From Marinoscillum sp040218045 (GTDB taxonomy: Bacteria; Bacteroidota; Bacteroidia; Cytophagales; Cyclobacteriaceae), in NCBI GenBank assembly GCA_040218045.1, contig JAVJQA010000006.1, positions 62,001-126,000 on the forward strand: a DNA stretch of 64,000 nt, written 5' to 3'. Made by a program: the position numbers and the translations under genes. The first letter of the stretch is position 1. Each line of letters opens with the position of its first letter. Under the pieces are notes generated by a model that saw only the letters and a list, made by a program, of their open reading frames with translations, was not told the DNA's origin and searched no databases. This document shows, piece after piece, positions 1 through 9,340 of the stretch.

Positions 1-2
1 AA

Positions 3-107
3 CGAATACAGGAAGCAAGCGAAGAACAACTTACAAAGTTGATCGGACCGGCTAAGACTACTCTGATCCAACAACATTTTATGCAAAAAAAAGGGGATCA
101 AAATTGA
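3..107 (+). CDS. uvrC: UvrABC system protein C, C-terminal end (partial)
   Basis: Reading the third frame from the window edge gives an open tail of 34 residues ending in TGA at 105. It contains RIQEASEEQLTKLIGPAK, which fits the last helix-hairpin-helix repeat of UvrC, the nuclease subunit that makes the two incisions in nucleotide excision repair. The family ends in this HhH pair, so only the extreme C-terminus is present and the rest lies upstream of the window. The last residues overlap the hairpin that appears to terminate the convergent gldN transcript. uvrA lies 12 kb away in the same window. The assignment rests on a short stretch and on family memory, not on a search. Confidence 0.72.
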   Translation, partial: RIQEASEEQLTKLIGPAKTTLIQQHFMQKKGDQN

Positions 108-113
108 TCCCCT
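85..113 (-). terminator. Rho-independent terminator of the gldKLMN transcript
   Basis: A perfect 9-bp stem (AGGGGATCA at 92-100, TGATCCCCT at 105-113) with loop AAAT. On the minus strand the stem is followed by a run of eight T. It sits 19 bp past the gldN stop codon and inside the end of the convergent uvrC frame. Confidence 0.85.
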
Positions 114-131
114 AGTATATTGTTTTGAGAA

Positions 132-962
132 TTAATATTCCCACAATTCACTTTCGTATTCCATTAGATCATACTCCAATTTCTGTTGCATCATCACTTG
201 TTTGAATGGATCAGTTTCCATTTGTCTGATATCCAAGTTGTCAGCGTTAGAAACTTTAGTAATCGGTGCTGAGAATAACCTCAACTCATATGCATCTCCA
301 ATATTCCTATGTTGAGCCTGGTTTTGATTGTTATACCAAATTGCTTTCTCAGCATATGGTCCTCTGAAAAGGTTAATAACGTCCTCATATTTGAAATGTG
401 CCACTGGCTTTTCAAATCCTGCTGGGTTCCAGGTAGATCCAGCCCTTCCCGGTAAAACTACCGTTAGAGCTCTAATGTACCAGTACATTCTCGATCTGTT
501 TCTATCAAAGATGATTTCCTCCCTGATGTACATTACATTAAACTCATCCTTTGGAATGGGATCAAACTGTGGTCCACTAGACTGTTGTGATGATGTTTCG
601 TTACCAAAACCTCCACCAAATCCGCCTCCAAAACCACCAGCATCAAAGCCACCACCCTGAACTTCTACAGTAATGTTTGCCTGAAACACACTATCCGGCA
701 TTAGATTGATACAAGAGTCAGTTATATAAGGTTTAATAAGACCTTCTTCTACTGCTTGTAGAATCAACCTTGGCACCTCTGAATTTCTTGAAAAGAATGG
801 TTTATTTTGTTTCTCTCTCAAGTCCATTCTTCTCCAGACCATGCGTTGAAACATGATTTGAGCATCCTGAACTTCTGGTTTAATAATAGGCATTTGAATT
901 TCCTGAGCAAAAGCAGGAATACTAAACAATCCTATTAACAGTGCATAACATAATTTTTTCAT
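132..962 (-). CDS. gldN: Gliding motility/type IX secretion protein GldN (PorN)
   Basis: The product (276 aa) begins with a Sec signal peptide (MKKLCYALLIGLFSIPAFAQ) and is a periplasmic protein. In the family it forms the ring-like GldK-GldN complex that connects the outer-membrane secretion machinery with the GldL-GldM motor. The last place in the gldK-L-M-N order, the family-like length and conserved stretches such as MVWRRMDLREKQNKPFF support the call. Residues about 103-125 are an unusually glycine-rich insertion (repeats of GGF/GGGF) between two conserved halves. Only 15 bp separate it from gldM, so the genes are probably co-transcribed, ending at the hairpin at 85-113. Confidence 0.93.
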   Translation of the reverse strand: MKKLCYALLIGLFSIPAFAQEIQMPIIKPEVQDAQIMFQRMVWRRMDLREKQNKPFFSRNSEVPRLILQAVEEGLIKPYITDSCINLMPDSVFQANITVEVQGGGFDAGGFGGGFGGGFGNETSSQQSSGPQFDPIPKDEFNVMYIREEIIFDRNRSRMYWYIRALTVVLPGRAGSTWNPAGFEKPVAHFKYEDVINLFRGPYAEKAIWYNNQNQAQHRNIGDAYELRLFSAPITKVSNADNLDIRQMETDPFKQVMMQQKLEYDLMEYESELWEY

Positions 963-977
963 AACCTGTGACTTAAC

Positions 978-2630
978 TTATTTAAGAGGAATCGAAACTA
1001 TCCGGTTGAAGTTTCCAAAATCCTCAACATCTTTCCTGAAATTCTGCCTCTGTACTCTTTTAATCTCTATCACCAATTGATCACCCTTTCTAGCTTGAGA
1101 CGCAATCGGCCCGAGGTTTACATCTGGGCCAGTAGTGATAGACGCTCTACCAATACCTCCGCTTACCAAGGTTACCACCGCTTCTGCTACTCTAAAATTG
1201 GCGTCATCCGGAAGGAATTGCTGAAAACTCTCATCAGGTAAGGCTCTTAACTGAATTCTTGGCGTTTTTGCAGACATTCCATCTTTCAAATCAATTGGTC
1301 CTTGCGTGCTAAATGGTGTAATTGTAGGCGCCGGAATTTTTCTAACTCCGAAAGATCTTGCTCCAATAAAATTCCCATTACTAGACACCCGCAGTTCTAC
1401 TTCCTGACCGGTTGTCGGTACAATCGTAACTTGGCCTTTGGCACTTCCACTCTGATATGTTTTAGCATTAGAAGCTGTAAAGGATGGATTGTAAGCAACC
1501 CCAAGCTGTGGAACCTGAACATCAAGATTATTTCCACATCTAAGGTATAGTGCCTGTACTGAGGTTGACTGAATTTGAATAGTTGGTCGAACTACAAAAT
1601 ATTCGTATGTTTCACGATAAGTCGTATCAACACCTCCAGGCAAGGTTACACTTATTGCTGCTTCAAATGTTTTTCTAGCAAGTCCATTTTCATCAAAAGT
1701 TGAAGAGTTCGCTGTAAACTCAACGAGTCCATTACCAGAAGCATCTACTGATACTTCATTTCCATCGTATGTCATAGTAGGAGTCATACCTGACGAAGAT
1801 GCTGCAATAAACATCTGTGCGGTATACTTGGTGCCAGCCGCAACATACTTGGATTCAGGCTTAACCATTGGAATGATCCTATCGAATTTAACATCACCAG
1901 CACCTACCTTTTTTGACAAGTAGTCCATTGCTACTGTTTCGTAGCTTAACACCCTAGACTGGAACTCACTGATAGTTGCCAGACCAGCTGGAGTTGGAGA
2001 ATCACTAAATGCTAGATTAGAGAAAGTTTTTCCTTGTTGATTCGGATCCGTACTATATATCGGATCTTCATCGGCATCCAATGCAATAGGTCGGTAATAT
2101 TCCAGTTCACTTTCCTCTATGCCTAATTCAAGTAATTTGTCTCTCACAAACTTACTGTAGTTATTCAGAACTTGTTTCAGATGAGATCCATGTCCTTCTC
2201 CACCCTCTTCTTCCGGCATCATGTAATGTCCAACCTTATCATAGTTGGTTTTACCTTTAAGATGTCTGGCATCTCCTTTGTATTCTGGTTCATGACCTTC
2301 CTCGTAACCACCTGTCATATCAACAAGTGTGTCCTTGAGGCCAGTTAGTTCCTTCATCACTTCGTCAGCTTTGGCGCGGATTTCTTGGGCAGCCTTAACT
2401 ACTTTCATATCAGCATCTCTATTCCCGGTTTCATCAACCAAAGTTTGGATACTTTCTAATATTTGTGAGTTCCTAGATTCAGTTTCCTTGTTAGCTCGAA
2501 CAAGAGAATCATCTAAGAATACGAACTTGTCAATGATTGTAGTGGATACGTTCAGGGCCAACAATGCAGTCAGCACCAAATACATCATTCCAATCAGTTT
2601 CTGCCGTGGTGTTTCTTTTCCTCCAGCCAT
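978..2630 (-). CDS. gldM: Gliding motility/type IX secretion motor protein GldM
   Basis: A 550-residue protein with one N-terminal membrane helix (about residues 11-31, GMMYLVLTALLALNVSTTII) followed by a large periplasmic part. GldM is known to form the periplasmic shaft of the proton-driven type IX secretion/gliding motor with GldL. The opening MAGGKETPRQKLIGMMYLVL is typical of the family. Length and position between gldL and gldN agree. No Shine-Dalgarno motif precedes the ATG, as usual in Bacteroidota. Confidence 0.95.
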   Translation of the reverse strand: MAGGKETPRQKLIGMMYLVLTALLALNVSTTIIDKFVFLDDSLVRANKETESRNSQILESIQTLVDETGNRDADMKVVKAAQEIRAKADEVMKELTGLKDTLVDMTGGYEEGHEPEYKGDARHLKGKTNYDKVGHYMMPEEEGGEGHGSHLKQVLNNYSKFVRDKLLELGIEESELEYYRPIALDADEDPIYSTDPNQQGKTFSNLAFSDSPTPAGLATISEFQSRVLSYETVAMDYLSKKVGAGDVKFDRIIPMVKPESKYVAAGTKYTAQMFIAASSSGMTPTMTYDGNEVSVDASGNGLVEFTANSSTFDENGLARKTFEAAISVTLPGGVDTTYRETYEYFVVRPTIQIQSTSVQALYLRCGNNLDVQVPQLGVAYNPSFTASNAKTYQSGSAKGQVTIVPTTGQEVELRVSSNGNFIGARSFGVRKIPAPTITPFSTQGPIDLKDGMSAKTPRIQLRALPDESFQQFLPDDANFRVAEAVVTLVSGGIGRASITTGPDVNLGPIASQARKGDQLVIEIKRVQRQNFRKDVEDFGNFNRIVSIPLK

Positions 2631-2661
2631 AGTATTTTCTTTTTAGCGTGTAAAGTTGGAA

Positions 2662-3471
2662 TTAACCTTGTTTCATAGCACTCAACATATTGCCATACAC
2701 CTTATTAAGTGAAGCAATATTTGTAGTGAGCGTGTTTAGTTCGGTTTGGAACGCAGTGGTTTCCTTACCGGCTTCTCCCATGCTTTCTAACGCCTGAGTC
2801 AAGTTAGAATAGAACTTATTCATCGACTTAACGTGTCCTTGAGCATCTTTCAGCTCCATTTCATACACTGCGTTCAGTGCCCCAAGACTCTTGGTAACAT
2901 TCTGTACTTGTGTGTGATATTCTTTAGTATCTTTTGCAGCTTCTGTCATGGACTTCATGCCCTCCATGGACAATGCATAAGACTTATTCATTTCTACCAA
3001 AGAAGTAGAAGCTGTTTTTACATTTTTAGCATACTCATTGGTAACTAGTGCAGCATCACCTAACTGAGCCATTTTATTTGCAGACTCAGAAAGATTTCTC
3101 ATTCCGTCGCCCAGGCTCTTGATTAGTTCTGGGCCTACTTTAGCATCAGCTAACATTTTATCCATGCCAGCCGCTACTCCAGTGTTGTTACCTGAAGTTA
3201 CTTTTCTTGGTGCCGCAACTGGCCCATCGTAATCATCAGCCAACTCAGGGTAAACTTTGGCCCAATCGATCTCTCTGTGCTTAGGTTCGAATGAACTTAA
3301 AAAGAAAATTACTGCCTCAGTAGTAAGACCTATTACCAACATGGCGGTAGCACCAGGCCAGTGAGAAATTTTAAACATTGCACCAACAATTACGATTGCT
3401 GCTCCGATACCATAAACCTTAGGCATTATAGTGCTAAAGAGAAGCTCTTGAAATCCGCCTTTTTTGCTCAT
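2662..3471 (-). CDS. gldL: Gliding motility/type IX secretion inner-membrane motor protein GldL
   Basis: The 269-residue product has two membrane helices near the N-terminus (about residues 16-36 and 41-60) followed by a long helical, probably coiled-coil cytoplasmic region rich in T, N, M and E. GldL is the cytoplasmic-membrane partner of GldM and carries the charged residues used for proton-driven rotation; a glutamate inside the second helix (LTTEAVIFF) fits the residue conserved in the family. The start MSKKGGFQELLF is family-like. It lies 31 bp upstream of gldM and 37 bp downstream of gldK in one operon. Confidence 0.94.
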   Translation of the reverse strand: MSKKGGFQELLFSTIMPKVYGIGAAIVIVGAMFKISHWPGATAMLVIGLTTEAVIFFLSSFEPKHREIDWAKVYPELADDYDGPVAAPRKVTSGNNTGVAAGMDKMLADAKVGPELIKSLGDGMRNLSESANKMAQLGDAALVTNEYAKNVKTASTSLVEMNKSYALSMEGMKSMTEAAKDTKEYHTQVQNVTKSLGALNAVYEMELKDAQGHVKSMNKFYSNLTQALESMGEAGKETTAFQTELNTLTTNIASLNKVYGNMLSAMKQG

Positions 3472-3508
3472 TTTTTGAAATATTTAGGTTAGTAATTTAT
3501 GTCTATAA

Positions 3509-4543
3509 TCAAAATTCGTATCCTGATGATCTACCAAGGTAAGTCATCGCACATCTAAACCCTATTGATGACCTAGCTGTGTCCCTGTGTTCAAAAGTCC
3601 TCGTACCTGTCTCAAGGTAGTAGGCTATATCTTTCCAAGAACCGCCTCTTACTATCTTGTGATCAATATTATCATCATAATAGGTAGGATTCAAATCCCA
3701 GACCAGTGGCATAGCTGATGGCATGAAGGCATCTTCACACCACTCCGCAACATTTCCTGACATATCGAATAAACCATAATCATTGGAAAAGTATGTGCTT
3801 ACCGGAGAAGTGTATGAGAACCCATCATCAAAATAGTTACCTCTACCTGGTTTAAAGTTAGCCAAAAGACAACCTCTTTGATTTCTTATGTAAGGATTTC
3901 CCCATGGATATTTTGCCATGTCCCTGCCACCTCTAGCCGCATATTCCCACTCTGCCTCAGATGGCAGCCTAAAGTTTGGCATAACAGGTAAACCCACACT
4001 CTGTCTGTATTCATTTAAGTGTTGGGTCCTCCAGGTACAGAAATATTGAGCAGCATTCCAGTCGATACCTACTACAGGATAATCGTCGAATGCAGGGTGA
4101 GACCAATAATATACTACCATTGGATCTCCCATATGGTGAGTAAAATCAGAAACCCAAACTGAAGTGTCTGGCATTAAGTCTGCAATTGAATATCCCGCCG
4201 GCAGATCAACCTCAGAGCCTTCAGTAATTGCCTGAGTGAATTGACGATACTCATTGTTAGTAATCTCGGTTTCATCCATAAAAAATGCACCGATAGTAAC
4301 CTGTTTATTCAGGTTGATTTGGGTCGCCGCCACATCTTCGTCAGCTTGACCCATGTGAAACGTTCCAGCCGGAATAGCTGCCATACCATACGGTCTGGTC
4401 ATCTCCCAGCCTTGCCGATCTTGAACCCCAATTAGTTCTCCTCGATCGCCACCTCCACCTCCAAAAAGCCCACAGCTTTGGGATAAAAATCCCAGGGCAA
4501 GAACGGTTAAAGTGGGTAACTTTAAAACACGCATATTATTCAT
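3509..4543 (-). CDS. gldK: Gliding motility lipoprotein GldK (SUMF1-like fold)
   Basis: A 344-residue lipoprotein: the N-terminal leader ends in a lipobox (LSQSC, Cys at about 24) followed by a glycine run. The rest is a formylglycine-generating-enzyme/SUMF1 type domain shown by IPAGTFHMG, FRLPSEAEWEYAARGG, DMSGNVAEWCED, VRGGSWKD and GFRCA. In GldK this fold is structural and forms the outer-membrane-associated ring with GldN. It is the first gene of gldKLMN, with a 166-bp gap to the PorP/SprF-like gene, where a promoter is likely. Confidence 0.95.
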   Translation of the reverse strand: MNNMRVLKLPTLTVLALGFLSQSCGLFGGGGGDRGELIGVQDRQGWEMTRPYGMAAIPAGTFHMGQADEDVAATQINLNKQVTIGAFFMDETEITNNEYRQFTQAITEGSEVDLPAGYSIADLMPDTSVWVSDFTHHMGDPMVVYYWSHPAFDDYPVVGIDWNAAQYFCTWRTQHLNEYRQSVGLPVMPNFRLPSEAEWEYAARGGRDMAKYPWGNPYIRNQRGCLLANFKPGRGNYFDDGFSYTSPVSTYFSNDYGLFDMSGNVAEWCEDAFMPSAMPLVWDLNPTYYDDNIDHKIVRGGSWKDIAYYLETGTRTFEHRDTARSSIGFRCAMTYLGRSSGYEF

Positions 4544-4709
4544 AACACCTTATTTGAACTTGCAAGTATGTAAAATAAACAAACTTTATCAAAAAATATT
4601 GTGACTTAGTAAGCCTAAATATATAACCTTATATGATTTCAACACAACTTTTCTCTTCAAATTACCCTAAAAATAGTATTAATCAGGAATGTTCCTCGAC
4701 AAAACCAGA

Positions 4710-5666
4710 CTAGAAACTAAATCTAGGAGTCTTTACCTTCTTACGACCACCAAATACTAAATCGGGCAAGTCATATCTCACAAATATTTCGTGAGAGGTG
4801 GCGGCCTTTGCTGTCTGGTCTTGAAAAACATAATCGAAGGAGTAACCCACCTTCAATCGATTGTTCTCCATAAGACTATATCCCAGATAAAGGATCATTG
4901 ATTCACCTCTTCGATAACTAAGGCCACTCCACATTTTGTTAGACCATGTCACGATTCCTCCAACATCAAAAGTAACAGCACTTAGATCGGAGCGCACCAG
5001 CACAGTCGGTGACAAAGTCAGGTTATCGGAAACTTTCAGGGATACCCCACCATGTAGTGCAAAATTCATGGTTTGAATATTGTCTAAACTATCCATGCCA
5101 AAGGTGAAACCAGGCTCAAGAATATTTTGAACTCCAGCACCAAGAAACAGTCCTTGATTATTTCTAAAAAAGACTCCCGCATTTAAGTTTGGAGCAGTTT
5201 GAGTTTGTCTACTACCTACATTCAGTGGGTCTCTGGAGTCATTAAAACGGAGCTCGTCGAATTTCAGGGTTTGGGAGAAAAGACCAGCGGCAACCCCAAA
5301 GCTCAAAACGGAATTGTTCAGATCTAAAGAATAGGTCAGGGGAACCATGGCATGAAGATTCGAAACTGGACCAAGATTGTCGTTGATGACGTTAATCCCT
5401 ATTGATGAGATAAAAAATCCTCTTATTGGAACTATAGCCGTAAGCATCTGTGTGCTAGGTGCTCCACCTGGCCCATCAAATGAAGTAGAATAACCAAGCC
5501 ATTGTGTCCTGTGCTGAAACGCTACAAAAGCATCCCGTTCCCCACCTCCCCATCCCGGGTTGAGATATGATGGATTGAACATATAATGACCAAAATAAGG
5601 GCCATTTTGAGCCTTAAGGCTAAAAATTCCTAAGAATGCAATGACCAAAAAGCAATATCGCTTCAT
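4710..5666 (-). CDS. PorP/SprF family type IX secretion outer-membrane protein
   Basis: The family-typical start is the internal ATG at 5666, giving MKRYCFLVIAFLGIFSLKAQ as a signal peptide; the longer frame to 5702 adds 12 residues without a purpose. The mature protein opens with the family pattern FGHYMFNPSYLNPGWGG and continues as a beta-rich outer-membrane barrel with many GxSY/LGYS-type strands. PorP/SprF proteins anchor or guide type IX substrates and are commonly found beside gldKLMN or SprE/SprF substrates. It lies just upstream of gldK and 61 bp from hemD. The precise partner is not known from the sequence. Confidence 0.85.
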   Translation of the reverse strand: MKRYCFLVIAFLGIFSLKAQNGPYFGHYMFNPSYLNPGWGGGERDAFVAFQHRTQWLGYSTSFDGPGGAPSTQMLTAIVPIRGFFISSIGINVINDNLGPVSNLHAMVPLTYSLDLNNSVLSFGVAAGLFSQTLKFDELRFNDSRDPLNVGSRQTQTAPNLNAGVFFRNNQGLFLGAGVQNILEPGFTFGMDSLDNIQTMNFALHGGVSLKVSDNLTLSPTVLVRSDLSAVTFDVGGIVTWSNKMWSGLSYRRGESMILYLGYSLMENNRLKVGYSFDYVFQDQTAKAATSHEIFVRYDLPDLVFGGRKKVKTPRFSF

Positions 5667-5727
5667 AAACAGGGTATTTCTATTAAACAACGCCTTTAAC
5701 AAAAATACCCTTATTCAAGAAGTAAGT

Positions 5728-6522
5728 TTAAAGGTTGTTCGCTTTTTTTATATAATACTCTAGCGCACCTGTCATTGAGGGCGCATTAGGTAGCGGTGCT
5801 TGTATGTCCAGAATCAAACCTGCATCCTTCACAGCTTTTGCCGTAGTAGGCCCAAATGCCGCGATGCGCGTCTTGTTCTGTTTAAAATCTGGGAAGTTGT
5901 CAAACAATGATTTAATTCCTGATGGACTAAAGAAAGCCAGGATATCATAATAGACATTTTCAAGATCAGAAAGATCACTAGCCACAGTCCGGTAAATGAT
6001 CACCTCAGACCATTGAAATCCATTACTTGTAAGATATTCAGGAATGTCATCTTTTCGGATGTCTGAACAAGGGAAAATAAACTTTTCTTTCTTGTGTTTT
6101 TTGATCACGTCCAAAAGATCCTCTGCGGTACGTTCACCTGTAAAGATCTTTCTTTTCCTAATCACGATATACTTTTGAAGGTAGTTCGCTGTTTGTTCCG
6201 AAATACAGAAGTATTTCATATCAGTTGGAACTTCCACCTTGGTTTCAGCAGCTAATCTGAAAAAATGATCCACTGCATTACGGCTGGTGAAAATAACAGC
6301 TGTATGATCCAGAATATTGACTTTCTGTTTTCTAAACTCCTTTGAATCTACCGGGTCAATCTCTATAAATTGTCTAAAGTCAATTTTGAGATTGTACTTT
6401 TCGGCTAGCTTGTGATACGGGGAGTTCTCGTCTGATGGCTCAGGTTGTGATACAAGGATCGAAGATACCTTATTGAGCCTTTCTTTGTCTGTTACTAACA
6501 ATTCTTCACTCATTCCTGTCAA
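5728..6522 (-). CDS. hemD: Uroporphyrinogen-III synthase
   Basis: The 264-residue protein has the HemD two-lobed fold pattern: SSILVSQPEP at the start of the first domain, HTAVIFTSRNAVDHFF, LAFFSPSGIKSLF and RIAAFGPTTAKAVKDAGL in the second. HemD closes the linear hydroxymethylbilane into uroporphyrinogen III, the precursor of haem. Low sequence conservation is normal for the family. A second ATG three codons in (6513) is an equally good start. It lies between porP and the DUF4271 gene on the same strand, an arrangement often seen in Bacteroidota. Confidence 0.85.
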   Translation of the reverse strand: MTGMSEELLVTDKERLNKVSSILVSQPEPSDENSPYHKLAEKYNLKIDFRQFIEIDPVDSKEFRKQKVNILDHTAVIFTSRNAVDHFFRLAAETKVEVPTDMKYFCISEQTANYLQKYIVIRKRKIFTGERTAEDLLDVIKKHKKEKFIFPCSDIRKDDIPEYLTSNGFQWSEVIIYRTVASDLSDLENVYYDILAFFSPSGIKSLFDNFPDFKQNKTRIAAFGPTTAKAVKDAGLILDIQAPLPNAPSMTGALEYYIKKANNL

Positions 6523-6550
6523 ATACTGTTAAAGTATGGCTACCTGAATC

Positions 6551-7639
6551 CTAAGATTTTACTAACCAATATACAATTAGAAAACCAGGTAAGAATTCGG
6601 TGGTGCAAAGGTAGGTAATTATCATTAGTTTTCTATGAGAATAAAATTTATCCAATTTCATAAGGAGCCAAAACTGGAAAAAGATCATGGAAATAATAAG
6701 TGTGACGACCACAGTAGTTTTAAGTCCGGCAGAAGTGAAATTATAAAGTGTAAAATCAAAAGCGGACAACGCTAAACACAGTGAAATGGCAAGAATGCAG
6801 AAATGTGTATAGTCTTGGGTTTGAATATTTGCAACCCCTTTATAATCAAATATGGAAGCCACCAAATGACCTAGCAAATACTTAACAACAACATATAGCA
6901 TAAACAATGAAGCAAGCATTAAAACCGCCCCGAGTGATGGTCCCCAATTAGGGTTTGCAACAGATGGAATGGGTTGATATCCTAGATAACTGACCAACAA
7001 GGCACTCATTAATCCAAAAATAGTGATTGATAGGATATTGTCGAAACTAACAAAACCAAGATAGGTGTCTTCTGCACTCAACCCCCTAAGTTTAAAACCC
7101 AAAGGATTTTGAAAGGCCTTTGAAAATGAAGATGGAAAAAATCGCCTGTAAATACCTAATAGGCCGATCAGCATTGTCAAACAAATCAAATAGACATCCG
7201 CAGAAAGAAAACCCTGTCTTCCCACCTTCGAATACGGATTTCGATCCTGAGTTGGGGTAAGTTTATACAAGCTCGTTTGAAGTTCTGGTGACTTCCAACT
7301 TTTGGCAAAAAAAGTCAGACTGGGTGGTGTCATATAAGCAGAATTGAGGGAATCAATGGGTAATTGCAATTTCCCACTAAAGCCATGATGAATCAGTTGA
7401 TCATTGATCCAGATATCAAAATCAGTCAGGCAATTGATCAGGAGATAAGTATTGGGCTCGACATCTGAAGGAGGCTCAAAAAAGATAATTTCACTTTTGT
7501 CTTCCTGGTAAGGTATTGTGTTTCCTTGCTCATCAAATGACAGCCATCCAACCTTCAAGTCTTTTACAATCAAGGTATCCATCTGCCCAAAGCAGCGAAT
7601 AGAAAGGATAACTACAACTATTGTAAAAAGGTATTTCAT
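6551..7639 (-). CDS. DUF4271 family membrane protein
   Basis: A 362-residue protein with a signal peptide (cleavage near CFGQ), a short extracytoplasmic part of about 120 residues, then five or more membrane helices starting around residue 145 (VYLICLTMLIGLLGIY) and running to the C-terminus. This layout and its place directly upstream of hemD match the DUF4271 family of Bacteroidota, which has been linked to gliding in Flavobacterium but has no settled function. Its start codon abuts the stop codon of the upstream outer-membrane protein gene, so the two are surely co-transcribed. Confidence 0.75.
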   Translation of the reverse strand: MKYLFTIVVVILSIRCFGQMDTLIVKDLKVGWLSFDEQGNTIPYQEDKSEIIFFEPPSDVEPNTYLLINCLTDFDIWINDQLIHHGFSGKLQLPIDSLNSAYMTPPSLTFFAKSWKSPELQTSLYKLTPTQDRNPYSKVGRQGFLSADVYLICLTMLIGLLGIYRRFFPSSFSKAFQNPLGFKLRGLSAEDTYLGFVSFDNILSITIFGLMSALLVSYLGYQPIPSVANPNWGPSLGAVLMLASLFMLYVVVKYLLGHLVASIFDYKGVANIQTQDYTHFCILAISLCLALSAFDFTLYNFTSAGLKTTVVVTLIISMIFFQFWLLMKLDKFYSHRKLMIITYLCTTEFLPGFLIVYWLVKS

Positions 7640-9289
7640 TTAAAACCGGGAAGTATATCCTAAATGGATTTTGATATTGTTTGGATCCAAAGGAATATTT
7701 GAGGAATATCCCATGGCCGTAGCAAAAGTAAACAACCCATTGGAAGTATCTAATGTCAATCCAAGTCCAAAACCTGTAGGTGCTGCTTCGCTACCCAAAC
7801 CACGGTAAATCAGCTGATCATAAAATGCCATAAAATAGGATGATCTTTCAAAATACTGTCTCATTTCCAATCTGGAAAATGCATAATGTTGGGCATAAAA
7901 GAAGTTTTCATTAAAGCCCCTCACCGTCCTTAATCCCCCGACCCTGGTCAGCTCATTGAGCAATACCTGGTTGTTAAAAAACAATTCTCCTTCCATTTGA
8001 TGGAATAAAGCCAGTCTATCGGTGAATCTAAAAAGATATTTGAATCCGCCGCTAAGTTTCACCAACCTGGAATTCCTCATCAATGTGTCGTAAGATTCCG
8101 GTTGAACAGAAGGATTCCTAACAATTCGTTTCTCTCCCAGACCGGTACGGACATGATACTTTATTTGATTTTTCAAGATAAGTGGACGCGCATAAAACGA
8201 ACTGCCAAAACCGAGCGAGTAAAGCCCACTTTTATAATCAGCGACTCCTTTGGCAATGTCCAGCTCCTCAGGATTTATCAAACTCCCATTGGCCGACTCA
8301 TAGCTCATGGTTATCTCAGAACGTTTACCGATGAATGCACCCGTTTGGAGCAACCATCTTTGAGTCAGGAAGGAAGTGTCTTGTTTTAATAAATCAAACT
8401 CAACACCTACAAATAATGGAGTAGATAGAAAATAGGGGTGATAATAAGCCAGGTCAACAGACTGGCTTTCGTCCGCGAATCGGTTCCAGGTGAAATTCAG
8501 GGATTTACCGCTTTTGAAGAGATTGGTAAGACCCAAATCAAGATAACCTGTAATGGCGAGTTTTTCCTCAGCAGACTGCCTTGGAAGCAAACCAACGACT
8601 CCCTCAAAACTATTTTCCTTTCGCTCTTTAAGGTTAAGATAAATAGTGGTTTTGCCCTCCGAAAAAGTAATATCTGTTGGTGACTCCAAGCTGAGAAAGG
8701 GTAATCGCTGAATGTGATAAGGAATGTCCCTATAAATTTGCTCACTATAGAGTTTACCTGATTCAACCTCTAGGGCCCGAGCCAGGAATTTCCTCCCAAT
8801 ACCGACATCACCCAGCAAAGCAATGGAATCAAACCTCACAACGGGTCCGGGATATACCTCCACGGCAGCAGTGAATGCGTCATGATCAATATCAATTTCA
8901 CGAAGTTTGATTTGTACGAAGGGGTGACCAGAATCACTATATTCGTTTAGGGTCTTTCGTAACAGTACCTCCAATTCCTCGGACTTACCAACGGGAATAT
9001 TTTCAAATTCATCTTCATCCTGATTGAACAACCGTAAAGAGGAGACCTCTCCTGCCAACCGATTTCCTAAATGTAGATAAACAGTATCCTGAGCAACTGA
9101 ATCTACACCGGAATAGAGAAATCCCCGAGACCACAGGTCCATCAATTTGCTATTGATCAAAGTTTGCTTTTGTGAAGGATGAACCATGGGAATTTCTTCC
9201 AAGTGCTTCTCATAAGAAAACACAAGCTTACTTTGACCTTGAAGCCCTATCCAGCAACTGAGAAAAACTATGGATAATATTGTTTTCAT
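7640..9289 (-). CDS. BamA/TamA-like outer-membrane beta-barrel protein
   Basis: The frame is open to 9496, but that would overlap divergent hemW; the ATG at 9289 gives a proper signal peptide (MKTILSIVFLSCWIGLQGQ) and 549 residues. The first half carries POTRA-like segments (VRFDSIALLGDVGIG, ESGKLYSEQIYRDI), the second half is a 16-strand-type barrel with surface-antigen motifs (VGGLRTVRGFNENFF) and a C-terminal aromatic residue (GYTSRF). Omp85 proteins insert or export outer-membrane proteins; this short version is not the main BamA and its substrate is unknown. It is 51 bp from hemW, with divergent transcription. Confidence 0.75.
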   Translation of the reverse strand: MKTILSIVFLSCWIGLQGQSKLVFSYEKHLEEIPMVHPSQKQTLINSKLMDLWSRGFLYSGVDSVAQDTVYLHLGNRLAGEVSSLRLFNQDEDEFENIPVGKSEELEVLLRKTLNEYSDSGHPFVQIKLREIDIDHDAFTAAVEVYPGPVVRFDSIALLGDVGIGRKFLARALEVESGKLYSEQIYRDIPYHIQRLPFLSLESPTDITFSEGKTTIYLNLKERKENSFEGVVGLLPRQSAEEKLAITGYLDLGLTNLFKSGKSLNFTWNRFADESQSVDLAYYHPYFLSTPLFVGVEFDLLKQDTSFLTQRWLLQTGAFIGKRSEITMSYESANGSLINPEELDIAKGVADYKSGLYSLGFGSSFYARPLILKNQIKYHVRTGLGEKRIVRNPSVQPESYDTLMRNSRLVKLSGGFKYLFRFTDRLALFHQMEGELFFNNQVLLNELTRVGGLRTVRGFNENFFYAQHYAFSRLEMRQYFERSSYFMAFYDQLIYRGLGSEAAPTGFGLGLTLDTSNGLFTFATAMGYSSNIPLDPNNIKIHLGYTSRF

Positions 9290-9340
9290 ATAATTGAGGC
9301 ACTGCATAGATGTACCTTTGCAAGGTAAAATAAAACGCAA

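Noticed and set aside
328..660. Plus-strand frame of 110 codons opposite gldN
   Set aside because: It is the antisense shadow of the gldN coding sequence; its proline run is the complement of the glycine-rich insertion.
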